DNA of 64,000 nt from Holothuria scabra (lineage: Eukaryota > Echinodermata > Holothuroidea > Aspidochirotida > Holothuriidae), in NCBI GenBank assembly GCA_037179385.1, contig CM074193.1, positions 46,095,082 through 46,159,081 of the forward strand. The letters run 5' to 3'. The position numbers and the translations under genes were made by a program. The notes below the pieces were generated by a model. That model was not told the origin of the DNA, ran no database searches, and saw only the letters and a list, made by a program, of their open reading frames with translations. Shown here piece by piece: positions 23,018 to 34,138 of the stretch (positions within the stretch are counted from its first letter, which is position 1; each line of letters begins with the position of its first letter).

Positions 23018-23038
23018 GCATGATGGGAAGGACTTCCG
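23018..23038 (-). promoter_or_regulatory. Candidate promoter: ZNF143-type and ETS-type sites
   Basis: Minus strand CGGAAGT (23032-23038) followed by TTCCCATCATGC (23018-23029). The first is the ETS core. The second fits the ZNF143/Staf consensus YWCCCRNMATSC at every position. Both are common in TATA-less housekeeping promoters. They stand 20-45 bp upstream of the leader-exon ATG. Confidence 0.45.
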
Positions 23039-24587
23039 CTCGACAAGCTATCGAAGACCAATTAGTAAGCGTGGCTAGTCAATACTTGTACTTCATATAG
23101 TAAGCTCTCATACATTACGAAATTGTACACATGACAAACACTGACTTCTTCGACTGAAAAATTACTCTGCACAGGCTTAAAGTTACTCACAGAATTATCC
23201 AACCAAAATTTCCCTTTTAAAGGTCTTATTTCGTTAACAGACTTGTGTGGCAGGTGAATGTGATGACAAAGATCATCTGTGGAAAGTTTGGTGAGAAAAG
23301 GTATCTTTTTGAGGACTTGAGGGATGCCTACTCACGCGTGAGTAGGCAAATGAGCTGTGTTTTTGTGTATACCAGGCAAGGGCCCAGAAATGAAGTGTAT
23401 AGCATAGGAACATAATGCTGGGTCCTGTTCAAGGGCTAGTACACCCATGCTAGTACATACGGAGCCAATCATACACACACGTACTGTACATCTACCTATA
23501 ACTGAAAGCATACATACGTGCACCGTGAGGCAACCGAAGGTATAGTCATACTTAACCTTCGTAATCTTTTACGTGATCTTTCGAGAGTGCGTACCTGTTG
23601 GACACGTACATGCCGCGTCCCACTGAGATTGTGAAGTGGTTTAATTAATCCACCTTTTCTGCAGTACAGAGAAGCATACAAAATATTGCACTAACTGTAT
23701 TGCAGAAAAAAAATGTGCGGTGACTACACTTCACAATGCTCAAGGCTCAATGCATTACGGCGCAACATTTCAAGGAAACAGGAGGCCATTTTGAATGTCG
23801 GCCATTTTGAATGAAAAATCAAAAATAAAAACACCCCGCATACTCGATTTTTCTGCATGGAAAGTCCAGACGATCAACTGATTTCTTTTTTTACTTGGCC
23901 TAACAACAACATGTTCTTGTCAACATGGTATCACGAAAGCAAAACTTTGAAGATATCTGCTTGAAACTTCATTATGTTCGGGTCAAGTTTTCATTGATTC
24001 AACAATTCATCTTCAGTTGTGGAATATTTCTAATTTTTAAGTAGACCTACAGATCCAGATCCACGAAATTCCACCCATCTAGGCCTACGTCGTGGCTATT
24101 GACCCAGACTCGTCCGGCTCCGTTACCAAATAAAAATGCTAATTGTCCCAGACGTAGACAATACAATGTATGTAGTGTACATGCAATGGTATTGGGACAA
24201 TTGCAGTTACTGTGTAACTCTACACAAAGTTACTTGCAGCTTACTTGGCACTATTGCAGCTTGCACAGTACACAGTGTAGCTGAATTGGATGAAGCATGA
24301 TTCAAAGGAATGAGTTATCCAAAAGCAAACAACATTGTATATGTCAATGGAGATTGTAAAACAGTTATGCTGCAAATGAAAGACTGAAAAAGTGCTCTAA
24401 AATTACACTTATCTAGTCCAAGGCATACATTAGGCCTACGTCCGGTTTGTGTTGGAGTTAATGTTGAAGTATAGGGTTAAAGTGATGGTGCTCGTCCAAA
24501 ATGTGGAGTTACGTCCGGGTCAATAAGACGAAATATCTCATAATAGAGCCGGACGTCCGGGTCAATAGGCCCCACCGCCTAGGCCTA

Positions 24588-24759
24588 TAGACCTTATGCC
24601 AGTTAGCTGTAATATTGCACTCTGGGAAGGATTATTCCAACACAGTTCCCCATCAGCATTGTGACCATTGGCCTTCTCCATGGTGATGATTCACTTCTGT
24701 GGTCCCATACATGGAATAATCCTTCCCATGTTGCAGTTTTGAAGAGCCCTCTATTTAAT
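24588..24759. repeat. Left flank of foldback element with small hairpin
   Basis: GGGAAGGATTATTCCA (24625-24640) is mirrored exactly by TGGAATAATCCTTCCC (24712-24727), a 16-bp perfect inverted repeat spaced by 71 bp. Further out, TAGACCTTATGCC is mirrored beyond the right end of the foldback element at 25724-25738. Confidence 0.7.
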
Positions 24760-25715
24760 CACAGGTCGTCCTAGCGTTATATAGTATATATAGTATATAT
24801 ATATAAAAAGGAAAAGGTAAGTCACATCACCTAACACCAACACAGTGCTTCGCACAAAACTCTTCATGATTTCTCACCTCATACTACATTTACCCCTTCA
24901 AATCTCTCGAGAACCTTCCCATCATCTTCTTCTGAAGAAACACAACAAACTTTAAGTTGTCTTAAACAAAAAACCTCACATCAAATGCAAAAAATCTTCT
25001 CCTCCGATTCAATGCTAACGACAGACGAGATCACTCTTCTTTAATTCATGACGTCACATTACGTAATGGGAATTGCCCTGTATGAATCCGGTTCTCCCAT
25101 CGTTGAGCCAGTGTATGTAAATGCTGAGAACGCATGCTGTACGTAAAGACCGCACGTATGCCGCATGCCAGTTTTTTTTTCGTAGGACAGCTAGGGGAAT
25201 TCTACGGTATAGTACATACCTGTACGTGTTGCATGTACTTGCGGCAGGGCACACATGTTTTTGTATGCTGGGTTTTCTGAGCCGCACGTTTTCCATTTCT
25301 TGTTCAGGTTCCCCGTGCAGAAAAAAATTACAGTCTGGTCATTGACAGATTTGAAAGCAGTTCGAACTATCCAATGGGAGAACCGGATTCATACAGAGCA
25401 ATTCCCATTACGTAATGTGACGTCATGAATTAAAGAAGAGTGATCTAGTCCGTCGTTAGCACTGAATCGGAGGAGAAGATTTTTTGCATTTGATGTGAGG
25501 TTTTTTGTTTAAGACAACTTAAAGTTTGTTGTGTTTCATCAGAAGAAGATGATGGGAAGGTTCTCGAGAGATTTGAAGGGGTAAATGTAGTATGAGGTGA
25601 GAAATCATGAAGAGTTTTGGCGAAGCACTGTGTTGGTGTTAGGTGATGTGACTTACCTTTTCCTTTTTATATATATATATACTATATATACTATATAACG
25701 CTAGGACGACCTGTG
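24760..25715. mobile_element. 956-bp foldback (snap-back) DNA element with about 341-bp arms
   Basis: Arm 24760-25100 is mirrored almost perfectly by 25374-25715 around a 273-bp loop. The ends read CACAGGTCGTCCTAGCG. TATTTAAT flanks both sides (24752-24759 and 25716-25723), a perfect 8-bp target duplication in direct orientation. Each arm carries an AT-rich stretch, TGACGTCA (25049-25056; 25418-25425) and ATTACGTAAT (25058-25067; 25407-25416). No transposase. The 8-bp duplication allows hAT- or P-like mobilisation; class unresolved. Confidence 0.9.
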
Positions 25716-25765
25716 TATTTAATTGGCATAAGGTCTATGCTACTGCAACTACCGCATTCGCTTAA

Positions 25766-26110
25766 TTGATACCTACGCAAAGTCCAGCACGCATAGGAAT
25801 TAAGCTGCCCGACGTTCTATCTTTTCTGGATAAAATTCGGTCAGAAGTAAATACTGCGTACGAAGACACCAGACATCCATTCACGGAATCTCAGCGACCT
25901 TGGCAATTTAAGTATTCAAGTCCAAATTACAAAGAGACGCAACTTGACTCAAAGGTGGGCTCTAACGTAGGGACCCAGACTTTCGTTTCGGTGATTAGGA
26001 AAACAAGTTCGAAGTTAGCAAATATTTCGATGCGAGATTCGTTTATCATTCAGCACAGCATATTGAACGCGTTCATCGATGTAAGCGCTCAACCCTCCAT
26101 CGTTTTGTAA
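25766..26110 (+). other. Unassigned 114-codon open frame
   Basis: An open frame without an ATG at its start. Its composition is protein-like (hydrophilic, PFTESQRPWQFKYSS, SKLANISMRDSFIIQHS). It ends in TAA at 26108-26110, with AATAAA at 26126. I recognise no family. At this length and base composition a few such frames are expected by chance in 64 kb, so it is only a candidate exon or decayed element. Confidence 0.2.
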
Positions 26111-26366
26111 ATGATAAGAAAAGAATAAAAAGGACCGGGTGGCGGATTTTCTTCAGAAACCATTGAAAGAAGTAAAGTTGTTTTCATGTTGCTTTAGTGG
26201 TACTTTTATAGGATGTGTCACGTTTGGTGTTCATTATCGGTGACGCTGGTGTTGAGGTGTTGATACTGTCCAGCTTTCTGGATTAAAAAGGTAAAACGAA
26301 ACATCAGTCGTCTCACGATCTGCTTTTGACTCTGCAGTGTCTGCACTAATAAGAAAGTCAAGTTCT

Positions 26367-26403
26367 TCAATTAAGACCATGAGCTTCCACACTCTCCCCT
26401 TCC
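26367..26403 (-). CDS. Possible terminal coding exon of the unidentified minus-strand gene
   Basis: A long pyrimidine tract on the minus strand ending in ATTTTCCAG|GGAAGGGGAG is a textbook acceptor at 26403. In the phase left by the exon at 27840-27964, it encodes R-EGESVEAHGLN and stops at 26367. In another phase the frame stays open to 26234 (56 codons, containing KLMVLIEELDFLISADTAES). Direct joining to 27840 is inference. Confidence 0.25.
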
Positions 26404-26639
26404 CTGGAAAATGAAAAAGCGGGAAAACAAAGATTGAAAAAAAAAAAAACATTTTACTAGAATATTGCCAGAAAGTTTCAGAAACAGACTCTGGATATCA
26501 AAGGGATAAGATTCAATTTAAAAGTCATGGGAAGTACCATTTTTAGCGATTTAGAATGCATGTGCCCAAAGTTCTCTTGGTGCTTTACTCTTAAGTATGA
26601 TAGGGAACTATGATTGTGCTACAATTGCTGGATAGTGTG

Positions 26640-27540
26640 ACCAACTTGAAAAGTCTCCCTCCCCCCTCCCTCCCCCCCCCCTAGAAAATTCTGGCATCGG
26701 GGACAGCTGAGTTGCACCATTGCCATTCGGCTGAAATTTTGCACTTCGCTTCAGGATAAAAAGGGCATATTCAATCACAGCAACAGCCAGTACACCACAC
26801 AATATTTTTGATTTTGATCCGCAAAGAGCAGGTTTTTCAATGAAAACCCAAATTTTTGGAAATACCTCAAATGTTTCAGATTTTCCGGAAAAGTTTAAAT
26901 CTTCCAAATGTCTTTGAAACTCTAAAATTAGATCCCTATTTTGTGATCATAATTCAAGTTAAATTTTTTCAAAGCTCTTAGCGCGTGGGGAATTCCTCCT
27001 TCTTCATCTAAACGGCGACTCATTTTCTTTATTGGGGCTTCAGGTTATTGCCCCTGTAGGGAAGCTTGCCCCAAGCATTGCTGTAAGCTCTTTCCTAGAG
27101 TAAAGCATTTCCCTAATTTGATTTATCAATTTACCTATTACCTTTTTTCTGAGGATGCCCATGATTATCGGACCACGGGTGTAACCAATGGGTGGCCAGG
27201 GGAAGCTAGCTTGCCCCTTGAACGCCAGAAACGGGAAGGGAAAAAAATGGGAAGGGAAGAATGGCAGGAAAGAGATGAAAGAAAGGGAAACTGGTACAAA
27301 TTGGGAAACCTCTTGAGTCTTGCCTCCGGACGCCCAGGACTGGTTACGTCCCTGTATAAGACCTTAAATTTTAATTTATTTTACAAAGAAAAGATTCTTT
27401 TGTAACTTTTTTGCCATAAAAAAATTCTACTTTTTGTCCAAAAAGATCTAGATTTCCAACTATTTCTTGATTTCTTAAAAAAAGCCAAAATTTTGTCGAA
27501 ATTTCCAACTGTCATAGAAAAACGTTAGTTGACTTAGTTC
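26640..27540. other. Repeat-like, no gene seen
   Basis: Contains C-rich stretches (CCCTCCCTCCCCCCCCCC at about 26655) and a GGGGCTTCAGGTTATTGCCC-like block near 27030. At 27170-27260 there is ACCACGGGTGTAACCAATGG and neighbouring sequence, recalling degenerate transposon ends. No coding exons recognised. Confidence 0.4.
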
Positions 27541-27839
27541 GTATAATATAATCCCAATAATATATAATAATATAATCCTAATAAACTAAACTCGCTCTGA
27601 TATTCAAAGGTAGGAATAACGGGATCACCTTGGCTATTTCCTATTTTCTTTGATTTGCGCTGCTTTACAGATGATCGGTCGTCTCTTGAAAATGCAATGA
27701 AACTAAACCGGATTTTGGATGATGTCGCAGAATGCCCTTGTTTTAAAGGTAGTGTGACATGTCCGCAAAATGACCCGACTTCTTTTGTCAGTTAGGAAGG
27801 GAACTTTTTAAGGAAAAATCCGTTGTCGTTATTTCATAC

Positions 27840-27964
27840 CTTTTACGGTTCTTAAGATATTCCTCTTGTTTCTGAAGCAACTTGTTGCTCATTGTCATGT
27901 AGTATGGTACACCCTCCATGACCTTCAACAGAAACGCCATGTCCTCGATTCCAAAGGGATCTTC
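27840..27964 (-). CDS. Internal exon of an unidentified gene
   Basis: 125 nt, open in one frame. It is bounded by ACGTGACAG|GAAGATCCC (acceptor) and CGTAAAAG|GTATGA (donor). It encodes EDPFGIEDMAFLLKVMEGVP, then YYMTMSNKLLQKQEEYLKNR and K plus a split codon, a mixed helical and coiled-coil-like peptide. Codon usage and both splice sites look genuine. I do not recognise the protein. Upstream exons should lie at higher coordinates, but none is clear in the repeat-rich 28-39 kb. Confidence 0.5.
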
Positions 27965-28124
27965 CTGTCACGTGTTACCGGTGTACGTGACAAACCTCCA
28001 CATCTTGGTTCCACGGTATCCCATATTTTCAGGGCGTGACCAGTTTCACTTTCTACAACCTATACTCATTGGTCACTTGGATCAACGAACTCATTAATAT
28101 AAATTTAATTTGGTGCATGTCAAC

Positions 28125-28182
28125 AACTATTGATCAATCGGGGGACTTCATTAAGATTCGTAGTGTTCAGATCTCCACCAGA
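28125..28182 (+). repeat. 58-bp direct repeat, left copy
   Basis: Begins AACTATTGATCAATCGGGGG and ends CAGATCTCCACCAGA. It matches 29285-29342 at 53 of 58 positions. The pair brackets the Tx1-like LINE fragment. Confidence 0.85.
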
Positions 28183-28399
28183 AAATGGTGGGGTATGAGA
28201 ATGGTGGGGTAAAATGATTAATAATGTTTGGGAATTTATTCATGCTTTGAAGCTTACATAGCTCCGTAGATTTTATTTGTCTGACCCTAAGTCCCAGCTT
28301 AATAACATGTAGTTTAAGGTTTTCTGAGAGATTACGTCGAATTTCTATATGAAGGGGGAGTTGAATACTTACTGAAAAAGGAGCCACTCATATATAGGC

Positions 28400-29284
28400 T
28401 CCCCGGATTTCTATGCAATTTTAAATTATGAAGATGTGAGTTTGACCTCTAATCAGAAATGGGAAGTGGATTTAACTATAATTTTGATAGTTGGCAAACT
28501 ATTTATAAACTCCCTATTTTTCTTCAGTTGGACAGCAAGTACAAATGGTTTCAATACAGAATTGTTACCAGAATGCTAGGAACAAACCGTTTACTACATA
28601 AAATGCACATTGCAGCTTCCGATTTATGTACGTTTTGCAGCGGGAAAGAGCCCGAGACTAGTATACATCTTTTTTGTAAGTGTGAAAACGTAGTCCCCCT
28701 ATATGGCAATCGTTGCGTGATTTAATTCTCTCAAATTATGCTAAGGTGCTTTTTCTAAATGACTTAACGATTTTGTTTGGGTTTCATAACGACCAGAGTG
28801 AGAAAGCTATTAGCAAACTCATCATCTGGCTTAAAATTCTTTATTTATAGAAATAAATATCATTTCACAGGGTTAAAATTTTCTTTGTTTATGAGAGAAG
28901 TCAGCTTTTACCTTAATGTTGAATACTATATCGCAAAAACCCAGGATAAGTTAAATGATTTTTTCAAGTGGGAAGGGTGGATCCGACACTTTTTGATTGA
29001 GCCACCTTAATACACTATAGGCAGGCCGTCAGTGGAGCCATCTTTATGCTTTGTAGTAGTTAATGTTATTTGGGGGTTGGTTTTATCTCTGTTTTTTTTT
29101 ATTTTTTTTTCTTTCTTTTTCGTGTTTACTTTTGTTTTCTTTGCTTGTTGTGTCTCTTTCTTAAAAGTTGATTTGATTACTGTTGACTGTGTTTTCATTT
29201 TTGTAAAACACCCAACCGGGGGACTGCCCCTAGCCCCCTGGTTGCTATTTCTTCTTGAAACGGGGCAAATAAATAAATAAAAAA
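28400..29284 (+). mobile_element. 5'-truncated Tx1-like (L1 group) LINE
   Basis: C-terminal ORF2 remnants appear in frames broken at least twice: SNQKWEVDL, then SWQTIYKLPIF, DSKYKWFQYRIVTRMLGTN, CTFCSGKEPETSIHLFCKC (the Cys/His knuckle typical of L1/Tx1 ORF2 ends), then after a frame change LKFFIYRNKYHF and FKWEGW. An untranslated tail ends in AAATAAATAAATAAAAAA at about 29268-29284. It is 5'-truncated and inactive. Confidence 0.8.
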
Positions 29285-29342
29285 AACTATTGATTAATCG
29301 GGGGACTTCATTAAGACTGGTGGTGCTCAGATCTCCACCAGA
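29285..29342 (+). repeat. 58-bp direct repeat, right copy
   Basis: Second copy of the 28125-28182 sequence, starting immediately after the LINE A-rich tail. It therefore behaves like a long target-site duplication that has since gathered five differences. Confidence 0.85.
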
Positions 29343-30297
29343 CTTGCAAGCCCCGACCTGCAAGTTTTGGTCACTCGATTGTGCAGTAGACCCCGAAGCA
29401 TAAACATCAATCTGTGTATGTATAGCCTATAGCTGATTTGAGTACTCATTCGTTTTTTTTTTTTATTTTGCCGGCCGCTGATTAAAGTTGAACTGAATAA
29501 AATCACCAATCATGTTGAAATAGAACTGCTAGTCTTTTACGTCAGTGATTCATTTTGAAAGGCTATCTATCTCACACTCGGCAAGATCCCCCACCTAACC
29601 CGCCTAAGCCTTCGTACCTAGGCTACCATTGACCCTTTTATCCAACATTATGCTAAAACAATGGTGTAAAGTGTTGCACAAAATGGAGATTTCTTTTGTA
29701 ATCTCTATCATCTATCATCAGATATTTAATGGAGGAAATGCTCTCACCCCAATGTAAAATTTAAAAGGAGTCTCTGTTTGGTTTATCTTTGAATATGTAT
29801 TTCTAAAGTTCTAAGTACAAAATACTTTGGAGAGAAATAAGAAGAAAATTGTGAGATTTGGCTGTTGCTTCAAAATTAATTTGGGGCGACTGTTCTTACC
29901 CTTTAAGGCAAAGGGTATTTTCCAAGGTTATTTAGAGTCCAGTATAGTTTTACTTCATTTTTATCAAACGACCTAGATAAAAGAAGTAAGCCAGTATCTC
30001 AGCCCCACCCCCTTTACGATCTTCTAAGTTTTTGCCTACTAACGCCATATCCCTAAAGTATAGCCTTAAAAGCAATGATTCCTCAGCCTGGTTTTGCGCA
30101 CTGTTTAACAAAAAAATCCCAACTGGCAAACGATAGCCTTAATCCCTAACATTAGCAAAGAATACAATCGATATAATAAAATGAAAGCTGGAAACTGGCA
30201 ACAGCCACTCAAGAAGCACCTCCTTAAAGTGTACCTTTGCAAGTTATAACTTCGACAATATATTGTAGAGGTTGAAAAAATTGGATCTTATTCACCC
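29343..30297. other. No gene recognised
   Basis: AT-rich spacer with short chance ORFs. GCACTGTTTAACAAAAA near 30097 recurs near 15846, hinting at an old dispersed repeat. Nothing else is supported. Confidence 0.4.
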
Positions 30298-30733
30298 AAC
30301 TCCCATCGTCATAGCTTGTTCCATTGCTGATATATTAAATGTTGAAATTTATTCATTTAAATCGAAAAAAGTCTATTGGGCAATAATTTGTGACTTTCTT
30401 GTTGTACAACTTGCATTACCAGATTACCTGCTTCGTTTCTGTTTGAAATGAAAACATTTTGAATGACATTGAATGCCTCCTTTCTTGTAAAGCCTGATAT
30501 GCAGGGAGGGCCTGTTTAGTCAAGTTACCCCATAAGAGTAAAATCGTGATAACATTTTGGCACAAGGTACAGTACGGTAGCTCCCCGACAAACGTAGAAA
30601 TACAAAGACTGTAACGTGAGTAGTACAACACTGATATCACAAATTATTGCGAAATCTGTGATTTCAAACTGAGTGAAAAAATTAAACATTTTATATCTCA
30701 GCTCGAGAACGTCTTACAAAGATGGAAGTTGAA
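30298..30733. mobile_element. Palindromic MITE, copy 2
   Basis: The left arm from CAACTCCCATCGTCATAG is mirrored by the right arm ending AAGATGGAAGTTG. The arms share the ATATTAAATGTTGAAATTT and GCAATAATTTGTGACTTTCT blocks with copy 1 (12508-12932). Another element begins only about 10 bp after its right end. Confidence 0.7.
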
Positions 30734-30743
30734 CTGTTGGAAC

Positions 30744-32533
30744 AGTGGCGTAGCTAGGATATTTTCCAGGGGGCAAAGCTAGAAAATTTCCCCCAAACTT
30801 TTCAGTTTCAGTGTATTTTAAGTTTCAGTATATTTTCAAGGTCAAGGTGCATGGATTACATACAAAATACGAAAATTTATGATAATAACAAAATTATTAT
30901 GACGTCATGTAATGTTACCTAAGTTATTAAATGGCCTACAAAATCTTGAAGCTGTCTACTTTATACATAGGATTAAGACAATATCATCATGGGCCCGTTG
31001 TAACCCCCATCCGCAGTGATTTATTAGATTAATTTTCCGAACAGATTAAATTTTCCGAACCAGTCAGTGGCGCAGCCAGGATGGAATTTTTGGGGGGCCT
31101 AGGCAACAAGTGGGGGCGTGGTACCTCCTAGGGTCAAGCGCGACAAGACTAAGCGGAGTGCCAACATCGGTTGGCGCGGGGCGTACAAGAAAATTTTGGG
31201 TTTACAAACCCTCCAGATGGCCGGAAACGGCACTTCCCATGTGTTTTAAGCTGGATGTACCCAGCCTTGAAATACGAATCTCATGTCTGCCACTTCTGAA
31301 ATAATAAGAATAAAAAATCAATCTATGAAAATTGGTAATACATACACTTTTTAGGGACCCCAAAACTGGGCATTTTTGATCTGTGGCCTGGGGGATGAGA
31401 CTAAAGGGAACCGGTATCTCACTTTCCCTTGGGAAAAATTGTAAACTTCAGGAGGACGTAGATCGCAAATGCGACAATATTTAAATGGATTTTAGCCACA
31501 ATAGGAAGACCAAAAGTAGGTGTGTCCCCTTCTGAGACACTTTCTTTGCGTTAGATTTCCTAGATGCAAAATGGTGCTATGTTTGGCAAAACTTTTAACT
31601 GATTATAGGCGTTTTAAGATTTTCCTTTTTGGTGAGCATGAAAAAATTTCAAAATATTCATTTTTAGTCTTTGTAGAGATTTTACAAGTGACACAGATAC
31701 TGCCAAAGAAACAATGTTTTCAGGTTTTCAGTGGTGTCTAGATGCAAAATGGTGCAGTATTTGTTCAGTCATCGGTACATTACGTAGTCACAATTAAAAT
31801 ACTACAAGTAAATCTCTCAAAATACTTAAATCGCAAAGCAGAAGTATGTATCATGTGGGAAACACATCAGGAAATCCGGACCTTGTGGACATTTTACAAA
31901 TTCGCCCGGATGCCAGTGTCAACTAGTAAAAAGAGGACTTGTCGAAAAAATCGTTCTACCGTGGCACTTGTCATGGAGTGAGGCACGACATAGGCCTACT
32001 TGTTAAGGATGGAAGGGAAGAATTATTCGAAGGCAGAAAGTTACCCTTACGGCATATTTTGTGTATGATAAAGTATAGGAATGGTCGTGTAAGAGTAGTC
32101 TCCAGTGTATGATTGTCTTGTTTTCAGTAAATCAACCAGCCATCCGAAAGGCAGAAAAGGTCTTAACCTAACAAAGTCACATTCGAGTTTGTCGTCGAGA
32201 CGTTCGTTTCATCTTCGAAGTTCAATGCAATAAACGACAGTGCAAATTATATACGGTATCTAATTTAGTGAAAGTAGGCATTTTGAAGTTATTACTGTAC
32301 TTGATTTCATACGTGCGCCCAAAATGTTTTTGACCCACATGCATGCATGGTTCCTTAATTGTTGCACATTTTATTTATTTACTGTTTTTGAAGGAAATAT
32401 TCAAAGTTTATTTCTGTTCAAACATTTTATTTTTTCTCAATTACTTTATAAGGACGCAAAAAATCTGGGAGGGGGGCTGAAGAAAATCTGGAGGCCTAGG
32501 CCCCCAGCCCCCTCCCCCCGGTGACTACGCCCC
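30744..32533. mobile_element. GTGGCGTAGC-end transposon (composite)
   Basis: Left end AGTGGCGTAGCTAGG, right end GTGACTACGCCCC, flanked by TGGAAC (30738-30743 and 32534-32539), a 6-bp direct duplication. Inside, AGTGGCGCAGCCAGG at 31072 and a G-rich GGAGGCCTAGGCCCCC near 32490 suggest a second, nested element with similar ends. No transposase recognised. Confidence 0.55.
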
Positions 32534-33450
32534 TGGAACCAATCCTTTAAAATAAGGTAAACATCATACGTGTTTCCAGGTTTGCAGGGTTATTATGTCT
32601 AGACAACGGTAAGCTATTGTTTTTGGCTACATCCATGGTTAAACACAGAGTAAGATCAGTCTATAATCCTGCCCTGTAGGATGAGAGGCCATTACATGCT
32701 AAAAATTAACCCAGGGCGCTGTCAACCAATAGGTTTGACACTGGGCTGTTAAACCTCTCCTAACCTAACCCAGGGCGTTGTCAACTTTAGTGACGGGTAA
32801 GAGTGATACGCGGAGCGCGACCATCGATTCGCGTGGAGCGTCCCGCCAGGGGAAATTTCGCTAAAAACACCCCTAGACTGCAGGAAATGACACTTCCTGT
32901 GCCTCATTACTGCATGCTTAGAATGCCATATTTTTCTTGTTCTGAAAAGTTTTAAGGAAACAATTTGTTCACAATATATATAAAAAGGGAAAATTGGAAA
33001 TTCTAAGGCCTACTGGTATGTATTGCTGACAGCCTTAAATCGAATATAAACATAATGGTTGTGGAACGAAAACAAACGGAAATTGTGATAATTAAATGAG
33101 GGAATATTTCGGTCACGAGACTATGGTTATATTACTATTTATTAGCAACGTATTATCCAATAGTGCATGAAGTTGATGAACATAACATTAGCTCAACAAT
33201 ACATAGGGAACTAGCTCGATGGTGGTATCCTATGCTCCGGTCTTATAGCCTGTCAGTGTTGAGCAGTATACGATGAACTGATCAAAATACCCTGCACGTG
33301 TACCTCTCTGCTGCAGAGAGGGCATTTCTGCGGAACGCGAGTCAAGCGCGCTTCATGCTGCAGTGACACAGACAGGGGCGTCGATTTAGTTTTTAAGTGT
33401 GTGGGGGGGGGGGGGCTATTTTTTCCCTCCTGTCCTGGTGAGGTGTGTTC

Positions 33451-34045
33451 AGCGGCGTAGCTAGACATTTTTCCGGGAAGGGGGGTGGGCAAGCATCCAG
33501 GTTTTACGATTTTTTTTTGAGTGTGAACACCACTGGGATTCTGGGTTTCCTGTAAGAAAATTTGAAAAGTTGAGGGGTTACTGAAAAATTTGCATTTCCA
33601 ATTGGCAAATCTGAGATCGAACGGCGACCAAAGATAGTTGTTGCTACATAATGTTATCCAACCCCTACGAAATGAGGCTCTCTGACGAAATTTTTTGAGT
33701 CTAGAGCTTACAGTGGAGAAAATTTTAAAAATTTTATGAAAGTAAATTCATGAAAATTGCACTGTAGTTACTGATGTCACTTGATGATCTGGTGTCACAC
33801 ATAGCAAATTTCCGTTTTTCACTTACAAAGCTCAGAGCTCGGAAAATTTACTCAAGGTATGAACGAGCACTTCTGCTTATGAATCGCTTGTGGCGCGCAA
33901 AGCGCGCGGAAGATTTTGCCTCTTTGAGAAAAATAATGAAAATGGGGAGATTTCGGAATTTCATGATTTTTCAAAACCACACAGTAGACTGGTTTCACAA
34001 ATGCAAATTTCCGAATTGCCGCCTGCCCCCTGTAGCTACGCCACT
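33451..34045. mobile_element. GGCGTAGCTAG-end element nested in the hAT-like element
   Basis: Left AGCGGCGTAGCTAGACATTT, right TGTAGCTACGCCACT. It shares with 49986-50684 the blocks GTGTGAACACCACTG, GTTACTGAAAAATTTG, GAGGCT(C/T)TCTGACGA and GATAATCTGGTGTCACA (partly diverged). Open frames inside have no recognised homology. Confidence 0.7.
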
Positions 34046-34138
34046 TGGTGTCTAAGAGAAGGGGCCCGGATGCAAAATGGTGCTAAATGATCCAATATTT
34101 TGAAGTACTCCAAAGTTTTCAAAACATGACCTTGAAAG

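Larger units (their letters stand above)
22464..23900. mobile_element. Harbinger-like inverted-repeat element (1437 bp)
   Basis: The first and last 33 or so bases are inverted repeats, starting GGTCAAGTAAAAAA and GGCCAAGTAAAAAA respectively and both continuing to ATCAGTTGATCGTC. Weaker similarity extends to about 80 bp. TAA flanks each side (22461-22463 and 23901-23903). A 3-bp TAA duplication plus GGYC ends fits PIF/Harbinger. No transposase is inside. The interior instead holds the candidate FIG4 leader exon and promoter motifs. Confidence 0.75.
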
